Below are positions 11,986 through 24,545 of a stretch of DNA of 64,000 nt, in pieces. The number at the start of each line of letters is the position of its first letter. Within the stretch, counting starts at the first letter, position 1. The DNA comes from Sequoia sempervirens (Eukaryota > Streptophyta > Pinopsida > Cupressales > Cupressaceae), in NCBI GenBank assembly GCA_007258455.2, contig VDFB02262648.1, forward strand, positions 310,001-374,000, given 5' to 3'. The notes beneath the pieces were generated by a model. The model did no database searches and had not been told where the DNA came from. It saw nothing but the letters and a program-made list of their open reading frames with translations. Position numbers and translations under genes: made by a program.

Positions 11986-13344
11986 TATATAAGAAAATGT
12001 ATATTGGAATTTGGAAATATTGCCATCTTCTTGCATTATTGTCAAGTCCCAAATGTTATCCCCAAGACTGAAGGGAAGGAGAAAGGTGAGGTGCAAATAC
12101 GTGACTTAAGAGTAGGAAAAATAATGTACAACTTTTCTTTTTGTAACTAGACGCATTTTTGTTTGGCAGCGAGTTTCCAGAGTCGCGCTCAAATTGAAGT
12201 TTGGAAATTAAACTTCACCACGATCAATGGAAAGCTCTGTATTTTGTTAGTAATTGACAATATCTTATTTTCAATTGCTGCAACTATGATAGATTGTCGG
12301 AAGAACTAGGCAAGTTATTTAAATCTTTAAACTTCCTCCAATACAATACCATAATAACTCAAGGAATCATGCATACCTTGCTATACATGCGTGCTAATTG
12401 AGGTGGCACTGTTATAACGCCTATACCGTTTGGCATAATGCCTCAAGAAGCGGCAAACTTAAAAAGTACCATTCTTTTATCTGCTTTATGAAGCCCTAAA
12501 GAAACTAAGGATTTCCCTATGTGTAATAGAGCAGATGAATGTTTTCAGAGAACCTCTTTTATGACGCAACTATATCCATTACAACCTCTATTCGGTATGG
12601 CCATCAGAAATTATTCCCATTTTATGTAACAATCAAAGAAAATTATTTGACTAAGATATGGCCACATACTGGCATGCATGATCCGATACAAGATAATGAA
12701 TTCAATGATTCCATTTACTACCAAGCAGAATATCAAAGTACTGGAGAATTGTTCAAGAAATTACATTATACATGTTTCTCTGAAGAAAAGTAAGGCTTAC
12801 ACACAAGCAAATGAATTAAACTATCTAAAACTTACAGGCCTCTTAAGACATTATAGAGTCACCTTGGGTTGTTTCTCCATGAAGAGAAAGGACCTACACG
12901 CTTCAGAAAACTGTACTAGTCGCATACTAGCACCTCCAAAAATTCCACCTGCCCAGTTGCTCTCCTCTTCTCTCTCCATCTCCCGCACCAAAAATCCCTT
13001 ACCATTATGTTGTAACCGACCCCTCTATGAGTTTCCTCGAGATATTTTCAATATTCGCAACAGAAAGAGATATTTTCATGCAATACATACAAATTAGTTT
13101 TATTTCAGTTACAAAAGAATCCCCATAAAGCATTCCATTTCTTCTATTTAAAGCAAATAATTAATTTGTTATTACATGCATATCCGTAACTACCAGCACC
13201 TTCCTAAAAATAGGTTGCTACTAATACAGGAGGATCTCCCCCTTTTGCATGTTCTCACTCTCCGCCAACACATCTTCTTCATTATGATTTCTTAAGTGAG
13301 TGTAACCGCTTGATTGACTTTATCCACCCGTAATTGTTCACAAT
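11986..13344. other. Anonymous DNA, no supported gene
   Basis: The ORFs at 12539-12793 and 12678-13097 overlap in different frames and show no domain. The region is probably transposon-derived: the GTTATAACGCC sequence near 12411 and TGTAACCGACCC near 13008 look LTR-like. I cannot assign borders. Confidence 0.35.
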
Positions 13345-13822
13345 GTGTTGGCTTATAACACTTTTTTTTTTTAATTAATTTCATAACTTAATGCAAAATA
13401 ACAATTTAAATTATAATTATTTTACCACTTATTATTTATTGTTTTTGTTTTTATTTAATACGTTTCAAGCAAGCAACATTATAAAGCCCCTTAAATTTAA
13501 ACACTCCAAAACACAATTAATCAAACAACATTCCAATCCATACTCGACTTCACAGCGGGTCGGTAAGCAACTCAAGGACAACACAAATGGAGGGTCATTA
13601 CAATCCATTCTTGTAATACTCTTGCATCCATTCAAGCATCTTGCTTTGTATCTTTTTAGCTTTGGAGCTCTTAATGCAATATTGTCATGTATCAACATTG
13701 CATAATCTCTCAGAGTCTTGGAGTGCATTTATTGTGCTTTTCCAGTTTATGTGGCTTTGATTTTCTCTTAAAAATTTTCTTGGGTTATTTAATCTATTTC
13801 ATTTCTAACATGGTATCAGAGC
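13345..13822 (+). mobile_element. Copia-type LTR 3' end with tRNA-iMet primer binding site
   Basis: TGGTATCAGAGC at 13811-13822 is the canonical complement of the plant initiator methionine tRNA used by Ty1/copia elements. It directly follows TTTCTAACA, so the LTR ends at 13810 with the expected CA. The start near 13345 (TGTGTTGG...) is only a guess. No gag or pol coding follows before the CACTA-like terminus at 14451, so this is either a truncated element or a non-autonomous one. The primer site is certain; the extent is not. Confidence 0.6.
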
Positions 13823-14450
13823 TTTTGTTTTGAGAAATCTAAGTTCTTAGATTCTTGATTGAGAGATTGATTTTCTTGTAAAAGTATTGTAAATTCATGT
13901 ATGCTCTTTTCTTGTGTTCTTGAATGATTTGGAGAATCGGAAATAATTTGCAAAGATTTAATTACCTCTTTATTTTGCATATGTGTTTTGTGACATCTAG
14001 GTGATTGCAACATTTTTGGTTGTATTGGCAGCATTTTTTATTGTTCCAACGCATCTAGAAGGCTCAAGAAAGTCAGATTTGGCTTTTTTCATCCAAATTG
14101 GAGATCATTTGACATAGTTGCAAGCAAGGGTTTGAATAAAAACCATTTTTCATTTGAGTTATTTTTATTTTTGCTTCAAAAATCTAGCTTCCACTCATTT
14201 TTGAGAAAAACAATTTTTGATTTTGTAGCTAGGGTCAAAATCTCAACTGGGTATCTTTTAGATTTTACATATCTTGCACATATCTGAAGAAAATTGTTAT
14301 ACAAAAATCGATGCGAGTCTTTTTTCTCCTAGCTGAAGGTTAAAAAAAAAGAAAAATTCATCTTCTACTTGCTTGATCAAAAATCGATTTCTAGGTTTTG
14401 TTCTTAGCTTCAAAATATTTTTGGGTTTCTATTATTGTCTACAAACAATG
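13823..14450. other. Leader-like DNA downstream of the copia primer site
   Basis: Presumed untranslated internal sequence of the truncated copia-type element. It is AT-rich and has no ORF of note. The downstream border is placed where the CACTA-like terminus begins. Confidence 0.3.
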
Positions 14451-14650
14451 CACTAGTAGAATTTGGAAAATAAATGACTACATGACTAAAACTTTTAGTC
14501 ACATGACTAACACTAGTAGTATATGGAAAATAAATGACTAATTTGGTCGTTGGGTAAAATCATAACTAAATGACTAATATCAGACAAATAAAAATGACTA
14601 AATAAATGACTAAATATATGGCTAAATTAATGACTAAATAAATGACTATT
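14451..14650 (+). mobile_element. CACTA-type terminus with subterminal TGACTAAA repeats
   Basis: CACTAGTAGAATTTGG at 14451 resembles the left terminal inverted repeat of plant En/Spm-CACTA elements. A second copy, CACTAGTAGTATATGG, begins exactly 60 bp later at 14511. Both lead into AAAATAAATGACTA. Some ten further copies of AAATGACTAA-like sequence in both orientations fill the rest, as expected for transposase-binding subterminal repeats. No matching right end with TTAGTCATTT repeats was found, so this may be an isolated end or a much larger element. Confidence 0.5.
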
Positions 14651-16879
14651 ACTCCTCTATTCTTTTTTCCTTTTTATTTTGATCATAATCCATAGAGCTT
14701 AAGCCCCCTTCATGGGACCCCTACCTAAGCGAGCCATTTGGCCACCTAGGTTGCTTGGTGGACCAAAAATACCTATTGCGTGGAACGCATTGCCTCTCGG
14801 TGTAGTCTTAAGGCCTTCAAATATTTTATAAAAAAAATTATAAACATTTACATTCTTTAAATTTTATTACTCATTAATTATGTTAATAAATTATTAAATT
14901 TTTTAACTATGATTTGAAGCCAGTTTGATTTTCCTATTGTGTTAGCATGACAAATGTATCAAAGAGCAATTGTGGTCAATTTCACTAATAAAATATGATT
15001 TAAACAATCCAATTGCAATAAAATAAATAAATTGATTCACTTCTATCTTCGCTTGTTGATATACTCAACCATCTTAATAATGCGAAATAGAAATAACAAT
15101 GATCACTTTTGGTATGCTAAAATTTTCTCTTTCAGGCTTTATATTGCTAATTATTTTTAAAAAATAGAATTATTTTATAATCTATGAAATCAATTATGTG
15201 TTGATCATTTTTATAGATGTTATTTTTTATACAAGTTTGGACTCTAGTAATTTTAGGAGCACATCATGCTTATCATAATTTTCACAACCTATATTAAAAT
15301 GACAATGTAGATAGATGAATTTTTTCCCCTAAAAATGAAGATTAATTTTTGCATGCCTTCCACACAATTGTTTTTTTTGGTGCCTTTTAGCAATAGGTAT
15401 TTTTGGTAGACAAAAAAAAGGGTATTTTTGATGCCTTGGTTGATCGGGTCGTGTATGCATTTGGAGGGAATCTCAAGCAGTTGATTTTTGGCATAAAAAA
15501 TTGTGATTGCACATTGGAGGGAATTTTTGAATTTAATCAACAATTTGGTATTTCAGCTCCCGCGCACGTTTGAAGGTTGCAAGTCTGATGAAGGAAACAA
15601 CCATTGAATGCAAAGAGTGGTGGTTTCCATTTTTGTAATGCTAGAGCTTGTTGAGCAGTGTTTTCTGAGTTGCAACACTAATATCATTCAAGAAAGGGCA
15701 GAACATTAAACAAGGTTACAATCTAAAGGTAAGTGGAAATATTGAATCCTAAAACCTCATGTTGATCTTCATCCTTTATGATAGTGATCTTGATGTTGCA
15801 TATAATGTTCTTGCTTTCCATTGCTTCATTGTTGTTACAAATTTGTGCTTTCACTAATATAATGATAATGCTCTTTTACATTGAATGAATCGATCATTTA
15901 CTTTGACCCCTTTTCACTCTGTCCCATGGTCTTTTACATCTTCTTTGTGCATGATATCGGGTCACATGGTATTCCTAACAACTGCTATTATCTCCTTCAT
16001 TTTGCTATGATCCTATGACACTCATATGCTTTGATATAATAGTGATCATTTGCAATTATTTTCCCTATATATATTTTCTTTCATTCCTATCCCTTGCATG
16101 CCTTGGACTACTATTATCATGCATTCAAAATTGGAACTCTTTATTCATTGTATTGATAACTCATTGGCACTGGCATTGTTTATATTCACTGCTATCTTAT
16201 GATGATTGTTCTTCATAGTCAATCCTTAAAATCATTGTTTTGATAAAAACATATTTTTTCTCTTTTGTTTTTACATTATGATCTCATTGCTTTGAACCTT
16301 GTGCTTTGTGATTATCACATCTTTCTTACAATCTCTTCAAGGACTGCCTTTCTTTCTCTATTGACTACAAGAGACCCCTTTGATCTTACAACCCCAAGCC
16401 TCTTAAAGAAAACTTAGAATCAATTGGAAACAGTGAACAAAAAACCATCATAGCTAATTTTATTTCTTTTCCAAGAGCATTCAATGAAAATATAATGGAA
16501 AACACACGTCACTCTGTGAGGTAGGGTTTATTTGATTTGAAAACCTACCCTCAACATCCAATTCAAAAAGTCATCCTACCAAGTTTGTGCCAAGTCCTCC
16601 AAGTCTTGAGTCAAAAATCAGCTTGCCAAGACTGTTTTACGTCCAAGTCTTGTATCTATGATACAACTATGATAAATGTTTAAAAATATTGTACACAACT
16701 GTATGATACAATGCATAAATTTGTATGCTTTCTCGTTATATCAAAAAATTCAAACTACAACTCACAAAAATTACAAATGAGCTATAAAAAAAACTTATTG
16801 TCAAGTACAATTTGCTCCAAATCAAAATTGCATTATCCAATTTACATAATTTTCTGTTTAACTAATTTTTGTGGGAAAC
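14651..16879. other. Anonymous AT-rich DNA, no supported gene
   Basis: No ORF with a recognisable domain. If the terminus at 14451 is the left end of the CACTA element coding at 28311, this stretch and the SEC31 fragment beyond it would be internal cargo; I cannot show that. Confidence 0.35.
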
Positions 16880-18905
16880 AACACTTAGTGTACAAAGTAA
16901 AGTGAGAGTTTCTTTCCAGGATTTCAAAGGCCTATTGTTCACAAGGCCAATAAGATCATTATTGACCATAGCAGAAACCACCTACACTAATAGTGTTAAG
17001 TTAGAAAATATTCCACAGAAAGAAATATATTTTAGATAAATAGATCCAGTTAGCCTTCTAAAATCTAGATAGTTGAATACAAGGAGGGTAAAACATAAAA
17101 CATTAAAATACTTTAAGACGTTGCAACTTCCATGTAATTAGTATAGAAGCATAACATTAAGATAGGAACAATTCATTTTTCTTAAATATTCATCACGAGT
17201 TTTCTCCCATAAAGAACTCCCCCCGACATGAGCAATGAGAAGTGCATTTTCCATCTTGTTTGTTGGTAGGCATTGCATGATTGCTCCCTTATAATCACCA
17301 ACAACTAAAGAACTTTGAATGGCTTCATCTCATTTTGAGTATTCAATCGAATCTTCAGTAGCTTCATGTTGCACCTCTTCTCCATTACCTAGGGTATCCT
17401 TCCCAACAACAAAATCATTTTCAGTGAGAGGAAGTGAGGAATCTTCTTTTAGGCTGTGCAAATTATCAAAAAACTCCTCGCCATTGTCTCTAATGGATGT
17501 AACATCTAGTCCACCTTTTGACTGAACTAATGGATCTAATTGTGTTTTATCATCAAGAGTGACATTGTTGATTATTTCACTGCTAATATCATCAATGTTG
17601 GCAGATTGAGCTTCCTGTAAATCTTGATTCTATATCGACTGCACTTGAAATCCAAGGTGCTCAAGTAGCTTTGTCCTATCATTTCCTTCATCTTCAAACA
17701 TGACTCTTAATAAATTCCATGTCTCCCTCTCTTCTTCCAAACTAAATCAATGCAGAAACCAAAAATTTGTAAGTGAAACAATACAAATGAATGTAAATTT
17801 TTATTAATCCCATTCAAAAAGTACCCACAAATAACTAACTGAAAATCTTGAGACTTCTTATTGCAGAAAGCTCACAATGATGATTTTTCACCATCTGCTA
17901 TTGCAACTTCAAACTTTGTTGAATGAAGCACCAGACTATCTTGGGTAACAAGATTGTGTATATATACCTATAAAAATAGCAAAAAAAAAGACCATATATC
18001 ATCTTAATGACATGTACCAAAGAATAAATTGTAATCTACCTCAGAAGAGCCAAAAACACTCTATGATGTTGTACCAGGCTGAAATGTAGCAAGCTTTCCT
18101 CCAAATCCAAAACTGACACCAACTGGTCTCTTCAACCACTTAGGAGATTTCAAGAGTGCACCTGAAAAGGGAAAAATGAAAAGATAGACATCATGTATTT
18201 GCATACAGGATCCCAATTCATTGGGGGATGTAACATCTTGTCCACCTTTTGACTGAACTAATGGATCTAATTGTGTTGTATCATCAAGAGTGACATTGTT
18301 GATTATTTCACTGCTAATATCATCAATGTTGGTAGATTGAGCTTCTTGTAAGTCTTGATTCACTGTTGATTGCACTTGAAATACAAGGTTCTCAAGTATC
18401 TTTGTCCTAGCATTACCTTCATCTTCAAACATGACTCTTAGGAAATTCAACCATGTCTCCCTCTCTTCTTCCAAACTAAATCAATGTAGAAACCAAAAAT
18501 TTGCAAGTGAAACAATACAAATGTATCTAAATTGTTATTAATCCCATTCAAAAAGTATCCACAAATAAGTAACTGAGAATCCCAAGACTTCTTATCACAC
18601 AAATCTCGCAATGATGATTTCTCACCATCTGCTATTGTAGCTTCAAACTCTGTTGAATAGAGCACCAAACTATCCTCAGTAGGGAGATTGTGTATATATA
18701 CCTATGAAAATAGTAGAAAAATAAGACCATATATCATCTTAATGACATGTACCAAAGAATAAATTGTACTCTACCTCAGAAGATCCAACAACACTCTGTG
18801 GCACTGTACCAGGCTGAAATGAAGCAAGCTATCCTCCAAATCCAAAATTGACACCAATTGGTCTCTTCAACCACTTAGGAGCTTTCAAGAGTGGACTTGA
18901 AAAGG
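16880..18905 (-). pseudogene. SEC31: SEC31-like COPII coat gene fragment, multi-exon, tandemly duplicated
   Basis: Reading the minus strand from about 18900 downward, the translations carry plant SEC31 hallmarks in the right order: KAPKWLKRP followed by FGFGG, then IHNLPTEDSLV with STEFEA and a DGEKSSLRDLC stretch, then LEEERETW with MFEDEG, then DNGEEFFDNL, then VVGDYKGAI with [18 protein letters not shown], and last [10 protein letters not shown] with [12 protein letters not shown]31 forms the outer cage of COPII vesicles at ER exit sites; this segment follows its WD-repeat domain. Exons keep GT-AG borders (donor near 18773, acceptor near 16982), so it is not a processed copy. The first three exons occur twice because of a 731-bp tandem duplication. 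In-frame stops (for example after FGFGG and in the second copies) and the lack of WD and C-terminal parts make it a pseudogene or captured fragment. Confidence 0.85.
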
Positions 18906-18959
18906 GAAAAAGGAAAATATATACATCATGTATTTGCATACAGGATCCCAATTCATTGA
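17496..18959 (-). repeat. 731-bp tandem duplication inside the SEC31 fragment
   Basis: GATGTAACATC begins both units, at 17496 and 18227, and both end with GATCCCAATTCATTG, at 18223 and 18959. The two units, including introns, are clearly alike with scattered substitutions and small indels. The junction near 18223-18227 fuses intron sequence upstream of one exon directly to the middle of another exon, so the duplication broke inside coding sequence. Confidence 0.85.
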
Positions 18960-19551
18960 TAAAATCTTATAAGTGAGATTCCCATTTCATAACTAAGTCA
19001 TGTATGGTTATCACATAAAGCAACACTTACCACCCACTTTATGTTTGAAAGCAATTAAAGCACTATACTTTGGTTATTCATAGAGAGTCATTAGTCAAGT
19101 ATTGTAGGCAATAAATCATGGGCATATCAAACTAGTAGAGCATATATAGCAATAGTGATCATGCATAAACCTCATGAATAGATTTGCATCAATTAAGGTA
19201 GATGTATTTTGACAATAAAAAAATCTAGATGAAATAGACCTACCTTCCTAACACTTTCACTTCTGCCTATGATTTTTATTAACACCGAAGGTATATGTAG
19301 ATTGGGAAGGTTTCGTTGGGCTCTAAAGGCCCCTTATTGTGTGATTAAACAATACAAACAATTGGGGAAATGTCATTATATGTAATGACATGAGTTGAGG
19401 TTGAAGGTATTATTTGATGCCAATTCAAACAATGGAGGCTCTTGTTGAAATCTACCTCTACCTTCTCATCATGGCAAGGACAGTGAGATGTAGTTAAACC
19501 ATGGAAGTCATGCATATATTTTGATAAAAAATCCTGGGCCATCATCACTAG
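18960..19551. other. Anonymous DNA between SEC31 fragment and element A
   Basis: No SEC31 WD-repeat exon could be recognised here. A minus-strand ORF at 19548-19345 has no known domain. It may be intron or flanking DNA of the captured fragment. Confidence 0.3.
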
Positions 19552-19582
19552 TGTTAGGTCTCAAAGTGCAGGTTTTAAACCA

Positions 19583-19603
19583 TAAGGGGGTGCCAATCCC
19601 TTA
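19583..19603 (-). other. Conserved terminal hairpin of element A
   Basis: TAAGGG pairs with CCCTTA around a 9-nt loop GGTGCCAAT, 31 bp inside the border. The same stem position in element C is CAAGAG/CTCTTG with loop GTTGCCAAA (50855-50875): two stem pairs changed on both sides while the loop stayed alike. Confidence 0.6.
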
Positions 19604-20521
19604 ATACACCTTTGGCCCATGAACAAGGTAAGCAAGACTGATTACCTTCTACTCTTCAAGCTCTGCCAGACCTAGGCGGGTATACTTGAACAATAAGGAA
19701 TATTTACAGATAGATATGGTTCCTAGATTGAGCAATCTACTTACTATGGCACGTGAGATGAAGTAGATGCAGAGTTTAAATGACTAAATACTAGTGAGAG
19801 TAATTGAGAGTTCAAGTTTGTGAGTTGTATTTTGTATGTAATATTTGATTATGACCAGTGCCTACTTCTATTGGGTGGATGGAGTGGAGTGATGAATGAT
19901 GATTTTGGAGATAGGGTTCTATAAGATAGGTAGATTCACTCTTCAGCTTAACTCAAACAGTTGGGTACTTTGAATGTTTGCACCTTATGCAAGTGTGCAA
20001 GTATGTCAGTTATTTGGACTCTTCTTAGTAATCCTATTGATATCCCCTTATGCTACTGTGAAGTTGTGAAAGGATTTAATTCAAATGTGAAAGGAAACCA
20101 ATTAATACAATCTATTCAAAAGGACTTTAATCCAAATAGGAACCTATCAAATTTGATTTCTTAAAAGAAATTTTATTTCTTCTACACACCGAAACTAGTC
20201 AACAACATCACACAACTACAACAAATGTCTATTGAAAAATTAAATGTATTTCCACACACTCAATTTGAATAACATAAACAGCCACTTCGAAGACAACCAA
20301 ATAACATATAAGCATATAAATCCACACAACAGTTGAACACTTGAAAGAAAATCAACAATTATGCATAACCTTTTCTATTATATTTATCTTTGAATAATAT
20401 GCATTATAACAGTAGTTTTTGATATTAGATGGATGGGAGAAATGGTGCAATCTATCTTCTTACTAAAGCCTACCCTAAAATGGAAATGATGTGATGATGA
20501 TCTATTTGGGTCTTGGTCCCT

Positions 20522-20553
20522 ATTATATATGTGAGAGGAAACAAGCTACAGAC
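20522..20553 (-). promoter_or_regulatory. Promoter-like block near the 3' end of element A
   Basis: On the minus strand, GGTCTGTAGCTTGTTTCCTC leads into TCACATATATAAT. The matching block in element C reads GGTCTGAAGCTTGTTGCCTC then TCCTATAAATAA. A TATA box 0.97 kb before the element's sense 3' end is where an LTR would start transcription. Confidence 0.5.
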
Positions 20554-20884
20554 CCATTACAAAAAGTCGTGTTGTTTGATAACTAAACATAATTAAGAAA
20601 ATGAAAGATTGCAGCAACTAAATGTACCGATCCATTAATCTCCAAGTAGAAGCCCATGACCACCTAAGATCTATTCAAAGCTTCTACTCCATGATATGGT
20701 GCTCATGTTGTTGGATGACTCCTTTCATCCTAATGGTTTCCCTGTTGTGTTTGGTGTATCCATAGTTTGGTTGAGGAACAAATTGAATGCAGAGAGGTGA
20801 TCAATGTATTCTTTTTCAGCACAAGTAATTTGCATTGGAGATCCCTTCTCTCATATCATACTCCCTATACATCATCTTCTCGAG

Positions 20885-23866
20885 CTAGTTGTGATTATTT
20901 TGTGAAATCATGTCCTCATCATTGATCTCTTGTAATGCAGCAGTTAGAAGCGCATTGAATTCTTTCTTCCAATCATCATATTCTTGAAGATTTCCCATAT
21001 CATCATAGAGTTTCGGAGTCGAATTGAGGTAGTCGAGATCCTCCATGAGCCTATTATGATATCCATTGTGTGTTTCTACCAATTTTTTATGTATCTGTAT
21101 TATCTTTCCTTTCAGGATTTGCTTATCTTGAAGCTCTTGTCTCTTTTCAATTATTCTCCCTTGTAATCATTTGTTTACCTGTTTAAATTGCCTCCAATAT
21201 TCATCTACACATTTCATCATCTTATTGAATCTTCCATTGATCATTTCAGATGCAGTATTATACTTGATGGTTTTAACTTCCTTCTCTAATTCTTTACATT
21301 TTTCTTGAGATTTTAGGTGGCACTGCTTCCAATGAGTTGTATCAACCATTGCATCCAATACTCTCTTATCTTTCTCAAGCCACGAGGAATACAATTCTGG
21401 TGTGGAAGAGGAAGATGATCTTTCTCTTTGATGTGCTAATTCCTTCTTCAACATATCATTTTCTTTAACTAGCTTATCAATTTGTGCCTTGGTGAACTTT
21501 TCCACATTGGCATTCAACTATGTTGTCTTCATGGGGTTGGTATCCCCTACTCTTTGAACCAAGAGATGTCCAAACATTTGGTTTGGATTATCAAACACAG
21601 CTGGTCTTTTTTCATGGGGGTAGAATGACCAAATAAGCAAGGTGACCTCATCTAGATTGTATCTAGATATTGAATACATCTTGTCACTTGCTTCATCTAT
21701 TAAATTCATTATTTCATCTCCTCTCTTTCTAAAACTATCAAACACAATTACAGAGCTTATATCCCATCTAGGAAAAAGCAATATTCCAGCTTCTTGGAGT
21801 AACTCTCTCCCTCTCTCAAGAGTGATGGACTCCATCTCTTTGTCTATTTCTTTTTTCAATTATTTCAAAACAATAGCTTCTCATTCAGGAGTGACATCCT
21901 GCATCTTTTGTCTCATTTTCTTACCTTTATATTCATAAAAAAATGATTTAAACTCAAAAGACTTAACAAAATCTACATCAGAAATGAACTCTTGTCTAGC
22001 CTTGACCCTAACATCATTTGATAATTCATCTTCAATGCTTCAAATCTTACAACATTGTGCTCCTAAGGAGGCTCATACCATACAATTATAGGGGAACTTA
22101 TTTTTTTTACTTGCTCTTCCTCCTCATCACTCTCCTCTTCTTCACTCATATCAGTATCTACATAAAAACTCACATTAGGAGTTGGTTGTGAAGGGATATA
22201 ATCTAAGGGATCTATATCTTCATCCTGCACTCCTGAATAGGTTGCATGAGGGGCATCAAAGACAAATGAGGTCACATTCTTTACCACTTCATCCATATGA
22301 GCAATGAGTTTCTCAATCCTTGCTATAGGATCATGTATTTCACCAAATGCCTTCGAATAAGATGGTACATTTCTTCTTTTCCATTCCTTTGCAAGCATAA
22401 CCCTATTATATGTAGTCATTCTTTTAGTGGTAGAGGCTTCATCATGGTTTCTGATTACATCTTCAACTGAGAATACATGCTCATATCTTGATAACCCCTG
22501 TGATAACCTTGCTTTGTGAATAAAGCCTTCTACATCAAAATTTTTCATTTTGTTAACTAGAGGGAGGTTATATTGTGCTAATTTAGCATCAATTTCCTCA
22601 TATCCCTCATTTGCAACCATTGTAAAGTCTCCAAAACATAAGGTACTGGGCATGATCAATTTTTTGTTGTGTCCTTTGAGGTTTTTGGCATCAAATTTTT
22701 CCAATTGCCTCACAATTTCTAAATACGCAATTCTATCAGGAACTACTGGTGGCAACAAGTGTGGAGTTCCTTCAAACCCATAAACCCTAATCATTGTGCA
22801 GTCAGGAAAAGCATACCAGTCTCCCCAGTTATGTTCCACCTTTTTCCTTGGGTCATTTTCCTTTGGTCTTAGAAAAGTTTGCACTTGTAGGGATAAGTTA
22901 TAATCACACGGATATCCCAGCCACTCCATTAATGGTTTCACAAAAAACTTCTCAAAATAAAGATAATGATATCTACCAAATCAACTATCCCACAGTGAAG
23001 TCCACATCTGTATAGATTTGAGGTTCCATGTCCCTCATGCATGAGAAAATGCATGAACAAAGAATAATGTTTGAAATGAATATATTCATTGTTGTTTTTA
23101 GTCTTCTGAAGCTCCTGGTTTAGGTCATTGGCCAAGTATCTAGCATAATTGAATGACCTGACATCATTGCTTTGTATATTTGTAGCAAAAACCATTGGGG
23201 TAATAGACATGAGGGGTGGGACCTCTACCCCCAAGACCTAACCAGCTGAATAATAAGTGTATCTGAAATATTCTTCAAACAAGTCCTCATGAAAAGGAGG
23301 GTTTTCATTACTCGAAAACCTCCTGAGTTGGCCTCCTTCATTCTTAGGCCTATGCAAGGGTAGTTTCCATCATTTGTAGCTAGTATCCATATGGTGATAC
23401 TTTGACAAGAGATCTCTAATCATGAATGGAAAGTTCATAGGACACTCCAACTGAAACACATTAGAAATTAAATCCTCAGAAATAACAAGCATGTCAGCCC
23501 CATTATGTGCTTGGATAGTTCTCCTCTTGGGGTCATATCTGCTAGTAGAGCTTTAATTAATTCTACATTTACAAACACATTGGGCACCATGAGTCCTCTC
23601 AAGTTCAACCTCCATGGGTTGTAGACTGGTTGAAACCTAAATTGTTTCCTGTAATGATACATTAAAAGCTCATACCCATGTCGTGGTGTCCAAATATCCC
23701 CCAAGCCTTTATGTTTATCTAATAATCTATCAATTGAAGGATTCATTTGAGCACCCCTCTTGGGTCTTGGCCTCAACCCAGGGCATTGATCTATTAGGTC
23801 TTGATTCAAAAATCTCTTCTCAGTTTTTTGTTTCTTAGCTTTTGGTTTTTCAGCATTTTCCTCCAT
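20885..23866 (-). pseudogene. Unknown large protein of element A (about 1,000 residues, broken)
   Basis: Open segments at 23866-23468, 23234-22938, 22941-22063, 21859-21518, 21517-21167 and 21082-20885 follow each other on the minus strand, and the gaps read through with few stops. The start at 23866 gives a Lys-rich N-terminus, as in element C. Features in order: an N-terminal NPW.L..RGLMVPNVFVNVELI motif; WKLPLHRP; TYYSAG.VLGV; a central IRVYGFEGTPHLLPP motif; an acidic run (SEEEESDEEEE); and a C-terminal coiled coil. All but the acidic linker have counterparts in element C. There are no catalytic motifs I recognise. It may be compared with plant putative transposon or gag-like families, but I do not assign one. 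Stops and frameshifts mean this copy is not functional. Confidence 0.7.
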
Positions 23867-24169
23867 TGTTCGAATTCTTAATCTTTTGAAAAATACAAAT
23901 TCTCAGTTGGGATTGGTGTACTTACTTGGGTCTCACCTCCACTAGTTTCTACTACATGATAACTCCAAGCTTTTCCTTTATGCTTCTGTCCTCAGTGAAA
24001 TCTTCTAGACTGTGCAACAATTATGTGATCAACTTGTGATATAATTCACTTAAACTCTGGCTCATAAATACACCACTCATTTCAATCTTATCATTGGGGG
24101 GAAGCATTTATTTTTAAATATCTGTACAATTCCTTGAGATGTCACATTAGTTAGCAATCAATTATCATC

Positions 24170-24545
24170 ATTGTATCGGCAAGACTGTAATCCTTATTCC
24201 ACCGATAGCCACCCTCTCCATCGATGAACAATTTTCCTTAGGTCTATCGGCGAAACGCCAAAATATATTACCCCAATACACATTAATTCCCCTGATATAT
24301 AATAATTCTTGATAATTTATGATCATATCGGGCCATCAGGGGAATGTAGACATTCGTTCCACCGATGTTCATGTGTTACAATGATGTGCTTACTTTTGTT
24401 GATTCTATCGGTCTATCAGGGGGAACGCCTTAGGAGTTAGCTTGACATGGTGTTGTTACACCGATACTAGGTTATGAACTATTTTCATTGGGCCATCGAC
24501 GAGGCTATGATGGGGGTTCCATCGATGATGCATTGTTAGGCTGAT
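24170..24545. repeat. TATCGG/ACCGAT dyad array at the 5' end of element A
   Basis: TATCGG lies at 24174, 24245, 24326 and 24406, with a variant at 24494; the inverted ACCGAT lies at 24201, 24361 and 24459, with variants near 24289 and 24519. Spacing within each orientation is roughly 70-90 bp. The array lies between the element border and the coding region. It is also retained in element B. Confidence 0.6.
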
